The notes beneath the pieces were generated by a model. That model was not told the DNA's origin, did not search any database, and saw nothing but the letters and a program-made list of their open reading frames with translations. A DNA stretch of 64,000 nucleotides from an uncultured Bizionia sp. (lineage in GTDB: Bacteria > Bacteroidota > Bacteroidia > Flavobacteriales > Flavobacteriaceae): assembly GCA_947496215.1 (NCBI GenBank), contig CANMCF010000001.1, positions 310,001-374,000 of the forward strand, given 5' to 3'. Position 1 is the first letter of the stretch. Every line of letters begins with the position of its first letter. Below are positions 33,677 to 42,551 of the stretch, one piece after another. The position numbers and the translations under genes are program-made.

Positions 33677-34090
33677 ATGAAAAATATACAATATATAATA
33701 ATCGGAATTTTCTTTGGTGTAATAATGCTAAAATCAGAAGCAGCTTCTTGGTTTAGAATTTATGAAATGTTTCAATTCAAGGCATTCCATATGTACGGTA
33801 TTATCGGTTCAGCATTAGTGTTAGGTGTTATTTTTGTTCAGTTGATAAAGCTATATGAAATCAAGACCTTTAATGGAGAGCAAATAACATTTTTAGATAA
33901 AAGCAAAAGCGTTTCTCGATACTTATTTGGTGGAATCATATTTGGTTTAGGTTGGGCATTGGCAGGAGCTTGCCCTGGCCCAATGTTTACACTTTTAGGA
34001 GCTGGTTTTTTTCCTATTATAATTGTTGTTTCAGGGGCATTGTTAGGGACATGGCTCTATGGTTTACTAAAGAATAAACTACCGCATTAA
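33677..34090 (+). CDS. YeeE/YedE-type sulfur transporter, second half (DUF6691-like)
   Basis: 137 aa from ATG 33677; a longer frame upstream lies inside the preceding gene. It has four hydrophobic segments and the conserved Cys in GLGWALAGACPGPMFTLLGAG. It begins 2 bp after its partner and would complete a two-chain sulfur (thiosulfate or sulfane sulfur) import or export channel. The next gene, a Crp/Fnr regulator, starts 49 bp later. Confidence 0.85.
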   Translation: MKNIQYIIIGIFFGVIMLKSEAASWFRIYEMFQFKAFHMYGIIGSALVLGVIFVQLIKLYEIKTFNGEQITFLDKSKSVSRYLFGGIIFGLGWALAGACPGPMFTLLGAGFFPIIIVVSGALLGTWLYGLLKNKLPH

Positions 34091-34139
34091 TTTAAAATAA
34101 ACTTGATTGAGTTTCAAAATTTAAGAGTAAATTTATAGT

Positions 34140-34772
34140 ATGCTTCAAGAACTAAAAGAAAATTACGGATACCTCTTTGAGGATGAACTCTTACACGAAA
34201 TAAATCAAGTAGGTATACTTAAAGAAGTCGAAGAGGGAATTATAATAATAGACATTGGGCAATATATTCGCTTAATGCCTTTATTGATTAGTGGCGCTAT
34301 TAAAATATTGCGAGAAGATAATGACGGAGATGAGCTATTACTATATTTTTTAGAAAAAGGAGATACTTGTGCAATGACTTTGTCTTGCTGTTTAGGAGAT
34401 GCTAAAAGCGAAATACGAGCCATTACAGAGCTAGACACTAAGTTAATTATGATTCCTATTCAGAAGATGGAAGAATGGACAGCTAAATACAAAAGTTGGC
34501 GTAATTTTGTTTTTGACAGCTACCATAGTCGGTTATTGGAAATGTTTACTATAATAGATAGCATTGCCTTTATGAAAATGGACGAGCGTTTATTAAAATA
34601 TCTTCGAGACAAAATAAATGTAACTAAAGAAGATGTAATTAAAAATACACATCAAGAAATTGCTTACGAGTTACACACTTCACGAGTAGTAATATCTAGG
34701 TTGTTAAAAACCTTAGAAAATCAAGGGAAAATAGAGCTTCATCGAAATTATATTAAAATCATTTCACTTTAA
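34140..34772 (+). CDS. Crp/Fnr-family regulator of the sulfur module
   Basis: 210 aa. A cyclic-nucleotide-binding-fold sensor (residues 1-130) with KGDTCAMTLSCCLGD replaces the cAMP-binding Arg region. The three nearby cysteines are candidate redox or persulfide sensors. A C-terminal winged HTH follows (THQEIAYELHTSRVVISRLLKTLENQGKI). The surrounding genes share a GTAAC-N4-GTTAC-like site at a fixed distance from the -7 element, which I take to be its binding site. No such site was seen before its own start, so it is probably expressed from the upstream transporter promoter. Confidence 0.88.
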   Translation: MLQELKENYGYLFEDELLHEINQVGILKEVEEGIIIIDIGQYIRLMPLLISGAIKILREDNDGDELLLYFLEKGDTCAMTLSCCLGDAKSEIRAITELDTKLIMIPIQKMEEWTAKYKSWRNFVFDSYHSRLLEMFTIIDSIAFMKMDERLLKYLRDKINVTKEDVIKNTHQEIAYELHTSRVVISRLLKTLENQGKIELHRNYIKIISL

Positions 34773-34779
34773 TGGGAGT

Positions 34780-34823
34780 GTAACTTTTGTTACTGCATAG
34801 CTTTTAACTTCATAGTATTTTTA
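34780..34823 (+). promoter_or_regulatory. Promoter with Crp/Fnr-type site before TauE/SafE gene
   Basis: GTAACTTTTGTTAC (34780-34793) is a perfect GTAAC/GTTAC palindrome. Its centre is 29.5 bp before TATTTTTA (34816-34823), a near-match to TAnnTTTG, giving the same geometry as at 33055 and 35665. Confidence 0.75.
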
Positions 34824-34845
34824 CAGTCAACAAGTAAAAGATATT

Positions 34846-35646
34846 ATGGCGTTAATTGAGTTTTTAGGATATACAAGTGCATTGATTATTGGGGTTTCGT
34901 TAGGATTAATTGGAGGAGGAGGTTCTATATTAGCTGTACCAGTACTTGCTTATCTTTTTTATATAGATGAAAAAACAGCAACGGCTTATTCTTTATTCAT
35001 TGTTGGCTTCAGTGCTTTAGTTGGCGGATTAAAACAATACCTAAAAGGCTACGTAGATTGGAAAACAGCAGTAGTTTTTGGTATTCCTGCTATTATTGGC
35101 GTATCAATTATTAGAAAATTTGTAATTCCAATTTTGCCAAACACATTTTTTAGTATAAATGATTTTGAATTTACACGCCGTATGGCAATGTTTGGCTTGT
35201 TTGCTGTGCTAATGATTCCTGCGGGATTATCAATGTTAAAAAGCGAAAAAACTGCATCTAAATCAGATGTAGTTAAATATAACTATCCGTTAATTCTTAT
35301 AGAAGGAATCTTAGTTGGAGCTATTACGGGGTTAATAGGAGCTGGAGGAGGCTTCTTAATCATTCCTGCATTAGTGATATTAGCAAACATTGAAATAAAA
35401 AGAGCTATTGGTACATCATTAATAATTATAGCTGTTAAATCGCTCTCTGGTTTTTTTATAGGAGATGCTTTTTCAATGGATATTGATTGGGCATTTTTAT
35501 TCACGTTTACAGTTGTTTCTCTTATTGGGATATTTATAGGAAGCCATTTAAGTAGCTACATAAAGGGACAAAAGCTTAAAAAGGGTTTCGGTTACTTCAT
35601 ATTCGTGATGGCTGTATTTATTTTTTATATGGAATTTTTCATCTAA
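34846..35646 (+). CDS. TauE/SafE-family sulfite/organosulfur exporter
   Basis: 266 aa with about eight membrane segments arranged as two repeats. Each opens with the family Gly-rich turn (SLGLIGGGGSILAVPVLAY and ITGLIGAGGGFLIIPALVI). Such proteins export sulfite or other sulfur anions. Persulfide dioxygenase, encoded next, produces sulfite, so this protein likely removes it. It has its own promoter with a Crp/Fnr-type site. Confidence 0.9.
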   Translation: MALIEFLGYTSALIIGVSLGLIGGGGSILAVPVLAYLFYIDEKTATAYSLFIVGFSALVGGLKQYLKGYVDWKTAVVFGIPAIIGVSIIRKFVIPILPNTFFSINDFEFTRRMAMFGLFAVLMIPAGLSMLKSEKTASKSDVVKYNYPLILIEGILVGAITGLIGAGGGFLIIPALVILANIEIKRAIGTSLIIIAVKSLSGFFIGDAFSMDIDWAFLFTFTVVSLIGIFIGSHLSSYIKGQKLKKGFGYFIFVMAVFIFYMEFFI

Positions 35647-35664
35647 AGTCAACACTTTTCATCT

Positions 35665-35708
35665 GTAACCAATGTTACTGTGCAATAGATTTATCAATAG
35701 TACCTTTG
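35665..35708 (+). promoter_or_regulatory. Promoter with Crp/Fnr-type site before persulfide dioxygenase gene
   Basis: GTAACCAATGTTAC (35665-35678) is centred 29.5 bp before TACCTTTG (35701-35708), a perfect TAnnTTTG element. The gene start follows at 35731. Confidence 0.8.
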
Positions 35709-35730
35709 GTTGTATCAAATAATTCATATT

Positions 35731-37140
35731 ATGAAAATAGAACAAATATATACAGGGTGTTTAGCACAAGGAGCTTATTATATTGAAAGTAATGGTGAGG
35801 TGGCGATTATTGACCCATTGCGAGAAGTTAAGCCATATATAAAACGAGCTAAAGAAGATAATAGTACTATAAAGTATATTTTTGAAACACATTTTCACGC
35901 TGATTTTGTTAGTGGACATACGACTCTCTCTAAGGAAACTGGGGCTTCAATTATATACGGTCCAAATGCAGAAACTACTTTTGACAGTCTTATAGCAAAA
36001 GACGGGCAAGAATTTAAACTAGGAGAAGTTACCATTACAGCTTTGCACACTCCTGGTCATACAATGGAAAGCACAACGTATGTTTTACGTGATAAAGATG
36101 GAAAAGACCACGCTATCTTTAGTGGAGACACATTGTTTCTGGGAGATGTTGGTAGACCAGATTTAGCTCAGAAAACAGGAAGTATAACCGTAGAAGATTT
36201 AGCAGGGTATCTATATGATAGCTTGCGGAATAAAATAATGCCTTTGGCTGATGATGTTTTTGTATATCCTGCACACGGAGCTGGTTCAGCTTGTGGTAAG
36301 AATATGATGAAAGAAACGGTAGATACTTTGGGTAATCAGAAAAAGGTAAACTATGCCTTGCGTTCAGATATGACAAAAAAAGAATTTATTGATGAAGTAA
36401 CTGATGGGCTGTTACCTCCTCCTCAATATTTTCCATTAAATGTAAAAATGAATAAGGAAGGGTATCGTGATATTGATCTTATTTTAAAGATAGGAACAAA
36501 AGCCCATTCCATTGTTGAGTTTGAAAATATAGCAAATCAAACTGACGCAATAATTTTAGATGTAAGACATCAAGATGATTTTGCTAAAGGACATATACCT
36601 AGCTCTATATTTATTGGTTTAGATGGCAGTTTTGCACCTTGGGTTGGCGCATTGATAGGAGATGTCAAACAATCTATTTTATTAGTAATGCCAGAGGGAC
36701 GCGAGGAGGAAACAGTCACTAGATTAGCAAGAGTAGGATTTGATAATGCTTTGGGGTATTTAAAAGGAGGTTTTGAATCTTGGAAAAAAGGAGGTAAAGA
36801 ATATGATACAGTTGATTCAATAACCGCAGAAAACTTTAAACAGGCCTCTCAGAAAGACAGTCTTCAAGTATTTGATGTTCGTAAAGAGTCAGAGTATTTG
36901 TCTGAAAGTGTTTTAAACGCAACCAATACTCCTTTGAGTTTCATAAATGAACACTTGGCTACATACCCTACGAATGAAAACTTTTATGTACACTGTGCTG
37001 GAGGATATAGAAGTATGGTAGCCTCATCCATTTTGAAAAGAAGAGGTATTCACAATCTAATTGATATACAAGGTGGCTTCAAAGCTATAAAAGAGGCTGG
37101 AGTTAAGGTTTCTGAATTTGTGTGTCCTTCAACATTATAA
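35731..37140 (+). CDS. Persulfide dioxygenase-rhodanese fusion (metallo-beta-lactamase fold)
   Basis: 469 aa from ATG 35731, which fits the promoter and homologue start MKIEQIYTGCLAQGAYYIE. The MBL domain has THFHADFVSGH (His54, His56, Asp58, His63), TPGHTMES and FSGDTLFLGDVGRPDLA, as in ETHE1-like mono-iron persulfide dioxygenases. Two rhodanese domains follow. The first (about 255-345) lacks the catalytic Cys (MPEGREEE). The second has the active loop VHCAGGYRS. It would oxidise glutathione or protein persulfide to sulfite and exchange sulfur with thiosulfate, as in CstB-type enzymes. Confidence 0.92.
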   Translation: MKIEQIYTGCLAQGAYYIESNGEVAIIDPLREVKPYIKRAKEDNSTIKYIFETHFHADFVSGHTTLSKETGASIIYGPNAETTFDSLIAKDGQEFKLGEVTITALHTPGHTMESTTYVLRDKDGKDHAIFSGDTLFLGDVGRPDLAQKTGSITVEDLAGYLYDSLRNKIMPLADDVFVYPAHGAGSACGKNMMKETVDTLGNQKKVNYALRSDMTKKEFIDEVTDGLLPPPQYFPLNVKMNKEGYRDIDLILKIGTKAHSIVEFENIANQTDAIILDVRHQDDFAKGHIPSSIFIGLDGSFAPWVGALIGDVKQSILLVMPEGREEETVTRLARVGFDNALGYLKGGFESWKKGGKEYDTVDSITAENFKQASQKDSLQVFDVRKESEYLSESVLNATNTPLSFINEHLATYPTNENFYVHCAGGYRSMVASSILKRRGIHNLIDIQGGFKAIKEAGVKVSEFVCPSTL

Positions 37141-37163
37141 TTAATTTTAAATTATGGAATAGT

Positions 37164-37268
37164 ATGAAAATGTTAGATTCAAGTAAATTTCATCAAGTTA
37201 TTAAAGGGCATTCAATTGTTATTGATGCAATTGGGTTACAAAACCTATTGATCACAGCTGTTTTTTAG
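37164..37268 (+). pseudogene. Possible truncated rhodanese-like N-terminus
   Basis: A 34-codon frame (start MKMLDSSKFHQVIKG, then HSIVIDAIG) begins 23 bp after the persulfide dioxygenase gene. It resembles the first strand-helix-strand of a rhodanese domain (which usually continues IDVRTPEEF). It stops inside the 3' end of the convergent serine hydrolase gene. It is likely the stump of a further sulfur-module gene lost by rearrangement; the similarity is short, so this is tentative. Confidence 0.35.
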
Positions 37269-39188
37269 AATATCTATCTCTTTTAAATTGTTCCATACAT
37301 TATGAGCAAAGTCTTTAGGTGAAACCCTAAATACTATGATTGACTTACCATTGTTTTCGCAAATAATTTGATCAACGTTAAAATTTAGAACCAATGGTTT
37401 TCGGGTAATGAAAGTATCGTAAATGCTTGCATTGCCACTATGGCTACCATCGTTGTTTTTTGTGATTTCCACTTTGATCTTTGGCAATACAAGATCCTTT
37501 TCTTTGTTAACGCCACTCAATAAACCATCATAGTACTTTTTTATGTAATCTTCTAATTGCGTTGTTGTTAATGCTGCATCAACATTAACTTTCCATGCAA
37601 AGGCATAGGTCCAAAAATTAGGACTAGCAGTATCGTTCCAGCCTTTTGGAAACCTTGCGTCTTCAAAACCTTTAAGTTTAATGTCTGGTGCAAAATGCAA
37701 TGGAATTGCAAATAGTTCCTTTCCCCAAGTACCATCTGTTTTTAAGAGGTCAGTACTATAAGCAACACCTAACTTTTTGAGCATTTCAATAGCATTATTG
37801 TTTTTTGGGTTTAATTCTACAGACTTTTTATAATTGAAGATTGCTTCCTCATTCTTACCAAGTGTCATTAGTGCTTCGGCATAACTATCATAAGGGTTGT
37901 CTCTTTCTGGAAACACTTCTGTACTTAATTTAAATATTTTAGCAGCGTCTTTGGCATTTCCAGCATGTAAGAACCTGTAACCTGCTATAATGAGGTCTTG
38001 TTCGCTTATATGATAATCTCTAGAGTCTTTATGTTCTTTATAAAATTGAATGCCTTTGTCCATGCCTTCTTTTTCAATGGTTTCAACCATGAACCTAGCT
38101 AAAGGCATTAATGGCAAATCATAGGGTTTGTCATATAATATTCCTGTAATTGCTGTTGTTATGGAAGTTCTAAATGAATGACTTGTATTGTTTAAAAGTA
38201 TAATTGAAGCATTGCGAGACGGTATTCTGGTATACAATGAACGAAAACCGCCAATAGAACCGCTATGTCCTATGGTTTCTACCTTTTCTGAGGTATTGCC
38301 GATAGGTTTATCTCTAAGTTCCCAGCCATAGCCATAATGTGCATCAGAATCAAGAATATGTTTTTCAAACATTAGGGTTATGTACTTTCTTGGTAACAAT
38401 ACCTCTGTGTTCAATGCTTGATCCCATAGAAACAGATCTTCAACTGTAGAATAGATAGCTCCTGCAGCATAGGCAGTAGACTCATCGGAATTATCATTGT
38501 CATAGTATTCTCCAAAACTTCTATTATAGCCAGACGCCATCTTTTTAATAAGTGGCCTGTGTTTATAAAAACCAGAGTTTTTCATCTTGAGAGGATCAAA
38601 TATCCTTTCTTGCAATAGGTCTTCATAAGATTTTTCTGTAACAGTCTCAATAATGTATCCCAGTAATGTATAACCGCTGTTACTGTAACCGAAACGACTT
38701 CCAGGTGCAAACTGGAGTTTGATACTTGAAATCTGATTAACCATATCTACCGGTTTATTGTATTTTTTATCATCGACACCACGATCAAAACCAGCAGAGT
38801 GGGTGAGTAGGTGATGAATGGTAATTTTGTCACCATTGGCTTTAGGATAATCTTTTAGATATGTCGAAATAGGTTTATGTAAATCTAACTTGCCTTCTGC
38901 TACCAATTGCATTGTTAGCATGGCTGTAAAAGATTTGGTCATCGAAGCAATTTGAAATTTGGTGTCTATGGTATTGGGAATATCCCATTCCATATTTGCT
39001 ATCCCAAAAGCATTTCTATAAATAATTTCATTATGATCTACTACTAGAATTGTACCATGATACATGTCATAATCTGCATATAAACCAACAAGTTCATTTA
39101 TTTTGTTAGCTTTAATGGTTTTATCTTGAGTTTGTGCGCAAGATAAATTCAGAATTAAAATTAATAGGGTGAAAAGTACTTTTTCCAT
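37245..39188 (-). CDS. Serine hydrolase (beta-lactamase/class C-type) lipoprotein with TPR repeats
   Basis: 647 aa. The signal peptide has a lipobox ending LSC (Cys17), so it is probably lipid-anchored. The hydrolase domain has Ser82-x-x-Lys85 (SMTK), Tyr168-Ser-Asn170 and HSGSIGGF as the third motif. TPR-like helices follow (about 400-470: YDSYAEALMTLGKNEEAIFNYKKSVELNPKN), and then an extra C-terminal beta-rich domain. Such Bacteroidetes enzymes act as esterases or D-amino-peptidases. It is monocistronic, convergent with the sulfur module. Confidence 0.87.
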   Translation of the reverse strand: MEKVLFTLLILILNLSCAQTQDKTIKANKINELVGLYADYDMYHGTILVVDHNEIIYRNAFGIANMEWDIPNTIDTKFQIASMTKSFTAMLTMQLVAEGKLDLHKPISTYLKDYPKANGDKITIHHLLTHSAGFDRGVDDKKYNKPVDMVNQISSIKLQFAPGSRFGYSNSGYTLLGYIIETVTEKSYEDLLQERIFDPLKMKNSGFYKHRPLIKKMASGYNRSFGEYYDNDNSDESTAYAAGAIYSTVEDLFLWDQALNTEVLLPRKYITLMFEKHILDSDAHYGYGWELRDKPIGNTSEKVETIGHSGSIGGFRSLYTRIPSRNASIILLNNTSHSFRTSITTAITGILYDKPYDLPLMPLARFMVETIEKEGMDKGIQFYKEHKDSRDYHISEQDLIIAGYRFLHAGNAKDAAKIFKLSTEVFPERDNPYDSYAEALMTLGKNEEAIFNYKKSVELNPKNNNAIEMLKKLGVAYSTDLLKTDGTWGKELFAIPLHFAPDIKLKGFEDARFPKGWNDTASPNFWTYAFAWKVNVDAALTTTQLEDYIKKYYDGLLSGVNKEKDLVLPKIKVEITKNNDGSHSGNASIYDTFITRKPLVLNFNVDQIICENNGKSIIVFRVSPKDFAHNVWNNLKEIDILKNSCDQ

Positions 39189-39545
39189 AGTTGTTTAGAA
39201 ATTATAATTACCAAACAACAATGTTATTGACTAAAATCGTTACAGTATAATCTAACGTGTCAAAAAAGTGTCAAAAGAATGTCAATAACAATAAAGCTTA
39301 TTAATTTAATGACCCAAGTTCCAATTATCCTCATGAAAACAAATGCTCCTGGGATATGATATTTCACATAATAGAAAATTATAGCTATCATTTAGTTAAT
39401 ATAACAACCATTGTAAGCCTCTGAAATTTAGGGTGGCTATTGGATTTTGTTCGGTTGTGAACGTTCGTTTCCTAGGCTTGGGAGGTGTTTAATAAGCATT
39501 ATTAGTATATATTTGTGTTCAGATTTTTATAAATAATACAGGCCT
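39189..39545. other. Divergent intergenic region with a repeat copy
   Basis: 357 bp between diverging genes. It holds the dispersed repeat module at 39296-39386 and otherwise AT-rich sequence in which both promoters must lie. No further gene was seen. Confidence 0.45.
39296..39386. repeat. Dispersed repeat, TTTAATGACCCAAGT module (copy 1)
   Basis: The stretch from GCTTATTAATTTAATGACC through CTGGGATAT to AAAATTATAGCTA closely matches 50911-50996 and, more loosely, 54147-54230 and 62306-62385. Confidence 0.75.
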
Positions 39546-41126
39546 ATGTACATTAAACTCAAAAAAAAATATCCTGAAGTTTTATTCTTAACATGTATAT
39601 TTTTATTTATTTCTTGTCAAAATGATGATGATATTAATCCTGTAGTAGACACTTCTTTCCCTTGTAATGATTCTGTATGTGATATGTTGTTAGCAGAAGA
39701 AATTGTACTAAATCCCACAGGGTATGCCCCTTTGTCAGCAATAATTTCTCTTGAGACTAGCGAAAATATCCAAGTTGACATTAGTATAGCAGGGGCTAAT
39801 GGGGCGGATTCTGATGTGGTACATAGTTTTTCTGAAATTGGAACAACCTTGGAAATTCCAATTCACGGACTCTATCCAGCGTCTGAAAATACAGTAACAC
39901 TTAGCTTTTTTAATACTAACGGCTTAAAGATAGGAGAAAGGACCTATTTGATTAACACAGATGCGTTGATTTTAGACATGCCACAAATAAGTATCGATGT
40001 GGCAGAGCGAAATCTAATGGAAAAAGGAATGACTTTGGTTAATTATTTTGGTTACGATCAGAGTTTAACCTTGTTTAGGCCATTTATATTTGATTCTTAT
40101 GGTGATATTCGATGGTATCTCAATTTTGAAAATCATCCTATTTTAAGTGCCTTGGACTATGACAACGGACCAGAACGATTAGCTAACGGAAACTTTTATT
40201 TTGGAGATCAGTCAACAAATGCCATATATGAAATAGACCTTTTTGGAACTATTTTGAATACTTGGGAAATTGCCGGATACAAGTTTCATCATGAAGTCTT
40301 CGAAAAGCCGAATGGCAATTTTTTAGTTACCGTTGATAAAGATGGTGAAAACACGATAGAAGATTATATCATTGAGATAGATAGAGATAGTAAAGAAATA
40401 ATAGTAGTATGGAATTTAAATGAGTCTTTAGACAATACAAGAACTACTTTAACGAGTAACATAGAAGATTGGATTCATGTAAATGCCATTAATTATGATG
40501 AATTTGATGATACTATTATTGTTTCTGGTCGTACACAAGGCGTTATAAAGCTAAATAATAACAATGAAGTAGTTTGGATCATGGGATCGCATAGCGGTTG
40601 GAACACCTCAGGAAATGGTATGGCACTCAATCAATTTTTATTACAACCTTTAGATGCTTCAGGTATCGCCATTAGTAATCAAGCAGTTTTAAATGGCAAT
40701 GAAAATCACCCTGATTTTGAGTGGAATTGGTTTCAACATGCTACAAAAGTACTTCCCAACGGGAATATTATTCTCTTTGACAATGGTGGGGCAGACCGCA
40801 ATTTCACAACCACAAATTTATATAGTCGTGCCGTAGAATTTAAGATAGAAAATGGTACTATTCAACAAGTCTGGGACTATGGAAAAGAACGCGGATTAGA
40901 AATTTATTCGCGAATCGTATCAGATGTAGATCATTTAGAAAGTCAAAATCATATTTTAATGTCTTCTGGTGCTATTGTTTCGGGGACACAACCAGTAGGT
41001 AAATCAATCGAAATAGCTATTTCAGACAATAGCGTGATTTTTGAAGCAACAATAACACCACCTACCGCACATGTTAATCAAATAACATTTCATAGAACAG
41101 AACGCTTGTCACTTTATACCAATTAG
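39546..41126 (+). CDS. Arylsulfotransferase (ASST)-like lipoprotein
   Basis: 526 aa with a lipoprotein signal (FLFISC followed by NDDD). A beta-sandwich N-terminus is followed by a beta-propeller typical of ASST: LANGNFYFGDQSTNAIYEIDLFG, KFHHEVFEKPNGNFLVTVDKDG, DWIHVNAINYDEFDDTIIVSGR and FQHATKVLPNGNIILFDNGG. These carry the His residues used for sulfate transfer in the family. Classical ASSTs move sulfate between phenols in the periplasm; here it is anchored to a membrane. A link to the nearby sulfur module is possible but weak, as it has a separate promoter and faces away from the serine hydrolase. Confidence 0.85.
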   Translation: MYIKLKKKYPEVLFLTCIFLFISCQNDDDINPVVDTSFPCNDSVCDMLLAEEIVLNPTGYAPLSAIISLETSENIQVDISIAGANGADSDVVHSFSEIGTTLEIPIHGLYPASENTVTLSFFNTNGLKIGERTYLINTDALILDMPQISIDVAERNLMEKGMTLVNYFGYDQSLTLFRPFIFDSYGDIRWYLNFENHPILSALDYDNGPERLANGNFYFGDQSTNAIYEIDLFGTILNTWEIAGYKFHHEVFEKPNGNFLVTVDKDGENTIEDYIIEIDRDSKEIIVVWNLNESLDNTRTTLTSNIEDWIHVNAINYDEFDDTIIVSGRTQGVIKLNNNNEVVWIMGSHSGWNTSGNGMALNQFLLQPLDASGIAISNQAVLNGNENHPDFEWNWFQHATKVLPNGNIILFDNGGADRNFTTTNLYSRAVEFKIENGTIQQVWDYGKERGLEIYSRIVSDVDHLESQNHILMSSGAIVSGTQPVGKSIEIAISDNSVIFEATITPPTAHVNQITFHRTERLSLYTN

Positions 41127-41566
41127 AGTAATGAATTTGCTGTAGGAGAAATTAAGGACTACATCAAGTAAAAAATGTTCCCAGATTATACTTTGAAATA
41201 TTTAGATTTTGGTACAACTAATCTTCCTGATTTAGTTTTTTATACTAGATTCTAATAAAGTTGTTTATTTAGAGGTGAAACCTTGCCAAAATAATACAAA
41301 AGAAACATTTTCAAGTATTTTACTATCGGGCGTATAGACAGCGGCAACTATATATAATGGCTAATTATAGCTTTTAAATGAATAATCAGCTATGAATCTT
41401 TACTCAAATTTTCTTTGATTTTTTTTCTTCTCAAATGTTTCTTTAATAATGTAATGATACCCTTTAGACTTCACGAGTACCTATTTATTAAATAGGAGAT
41501 GGCTAGTAAATATGCTTTGCCCAAAGTGACGATAGGAGCGAAGTGGGGCTCTTTACAACAAATAAC
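41127..41566. other. Intergenic region with repeat modules
   Basis: About 440 bp with three repeat-family pieces: GCGGCAACTATATATAATG near 41340, the CTCAAATTTTCTTTGATTTT stretch near 41403, and the CGATAGGAGCGAAGTGGGG tail at 41514-41550. No gene was seen. Confidence 0.5.
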
Positions 41567-41611
41567 GTAACCAGTTACATTAAATTTACATATATTTGCG
41601 TAACTAGTTAC
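41567..41611 (+). promoter_or_regulatory. Promoter flanked by two MarR-type operators
   Basis: Two 12-bp palindromes, GTAACCAGTTAC (41567-41578) and GTAACTAGTTAC (41600-41611), are 33 bp apart (about three helical turns) and bracket TATATTTG (41591-41598), a perfect -7 element. The MarR-family start follows at 41618, so autoregulation is likely. Confidence 0.78.
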
Positions 41612-41617
41612 ATATTT

Positions 41618-42115
41618 ATGAAAAGAGATTATTTGCAAACATTAGAAACAGCAGGTTACACGGCTCGTATAAAACGTATAAGCGATAGCATAATGTACGA
41701 TTCAAGAAAAGTCTATGCAACATTAAATCTAAACATAGAACCAAATTGGCACTTAATTTTTCTCTTATTGAAGCAAGAAAAGAAAATGACAGTAACTCAA
41801 ATAGCAGAAGTTTTAGGCTTTTCCCATCCAGCAATTATTAAAATTGTTAAGAAAATGAAGCTTGAGAAGTATTTAGAAAGCGAAACCGACACTAAGGATT
41901 CAAGAAAACAATTGATAAAACTGACAAAAAAATCTCTATTAGAACTTCCTAAGCTAGAAGAAGAGTGGGAGAAGATAAAAAAAGTATTAGATACTATTAT
42001 TGACGAGGATATTATAATGCTGTTAAAAAAATTAGAAGAAAAATTAGCGCATAAAAGCCTATTTCAAACTTATATGGATTATTACAAAATAGAAGATAAC
42101 TCAAATACTCTTTAA
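41618..42115 (+). CDS. MarR-family transcriptional regulator
   Basis: 165 aa from ATG 41618, chosen because the longer frame to 41543 would read through the operators. The winged HTH is KKMTVTQIAEVLGFSHPAIIKIVKKMKLEKYLESETDTKDSRKQLIKLT, with long helices either side for dimerisation. It is followed after 4 bp by a GNAT acetyltransferase gene, and the two form an operon. The ligand is unknown; a stress or xenobiotic signal is usual for the family. Confidence 0.87.
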   Translation: MKRDYLQTLETAGYTARIKRISDSIMYDSRKVYATLNLNIEPNWHLIFLLLKQEKKMTVTQIAEVLGFSHPAIIKIVKKMKLEKYLESETDTKDSRKQLIKLTKKSLLELPKLEEEWEKIKKVLDTIIDEDIIMLLKKLEEKLAHKSLFQTYMDYYKIEDNSNTL

Positions 42116-42119
42116 CACA

Positions 42120-42551
42120 ATGGAAAATTTGAAATTCAAATTATTAAATCTAAGAGATATAAACTCAATAGTTGAATTAGGAATTATACTTAGTCCTGAA
42201 CTTAGTTTAGTAGAAGTAAAGGAATCATTTACTCAAATGTTAAACTTTGATAGTTATCGTTGTTTTGGGCTAATAGAAGGCTCCCAGGTAATAGGCATAT
42301 CTAGTGGTTGGATTACTCATAAATTATATTCTGGTAGACAAGTCGAGGTGGATAATGTTATTATTAATCCATCTATCCAGTCTAAAGGGTATGGAAAATT
42401 CTTTTTTCAAAAGATTGAAGAATGGGCAATTAATAATGAATGCAAGACAATCGAGTTGAATACTTACATTACAAATAGTAGGTCGCATAAGTTCTATTTC
42501 AATTTGGGCTACTCAATTATTGCATATCATTTTCAGAAAAAAATAGATTGA
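42120..42551 (+). CDS. GNAT-family N-acetyltransferase
   Basis: 143 aa. The acetyl-CoA-binding segment is VDNVIINPSIQSKGYGKFFFQKIEEWA (motif A: Q-x-x-G-x-G), followed by CKTIELNTYITNSRSHKFYFNLGY (motif B). It follows the MarR gene by 4 bp and is probably co-regulated with it. The substrate cannot be deduced; small-molecule detoxification is plausible from the context. Confidence 0.87.
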   Translation: MENLKFKLLNLRDINSIVELGIILSPELSLVEVKESFTQMLNFDSYRCFGLIEGSQVIGISSGWITHKLYSGRQVEVDNVIINPSIQSKGYGKFFFQKIEEWAINNECKTIELNTYITNSRSHKFYFNLGYSIIAYHFQKKID

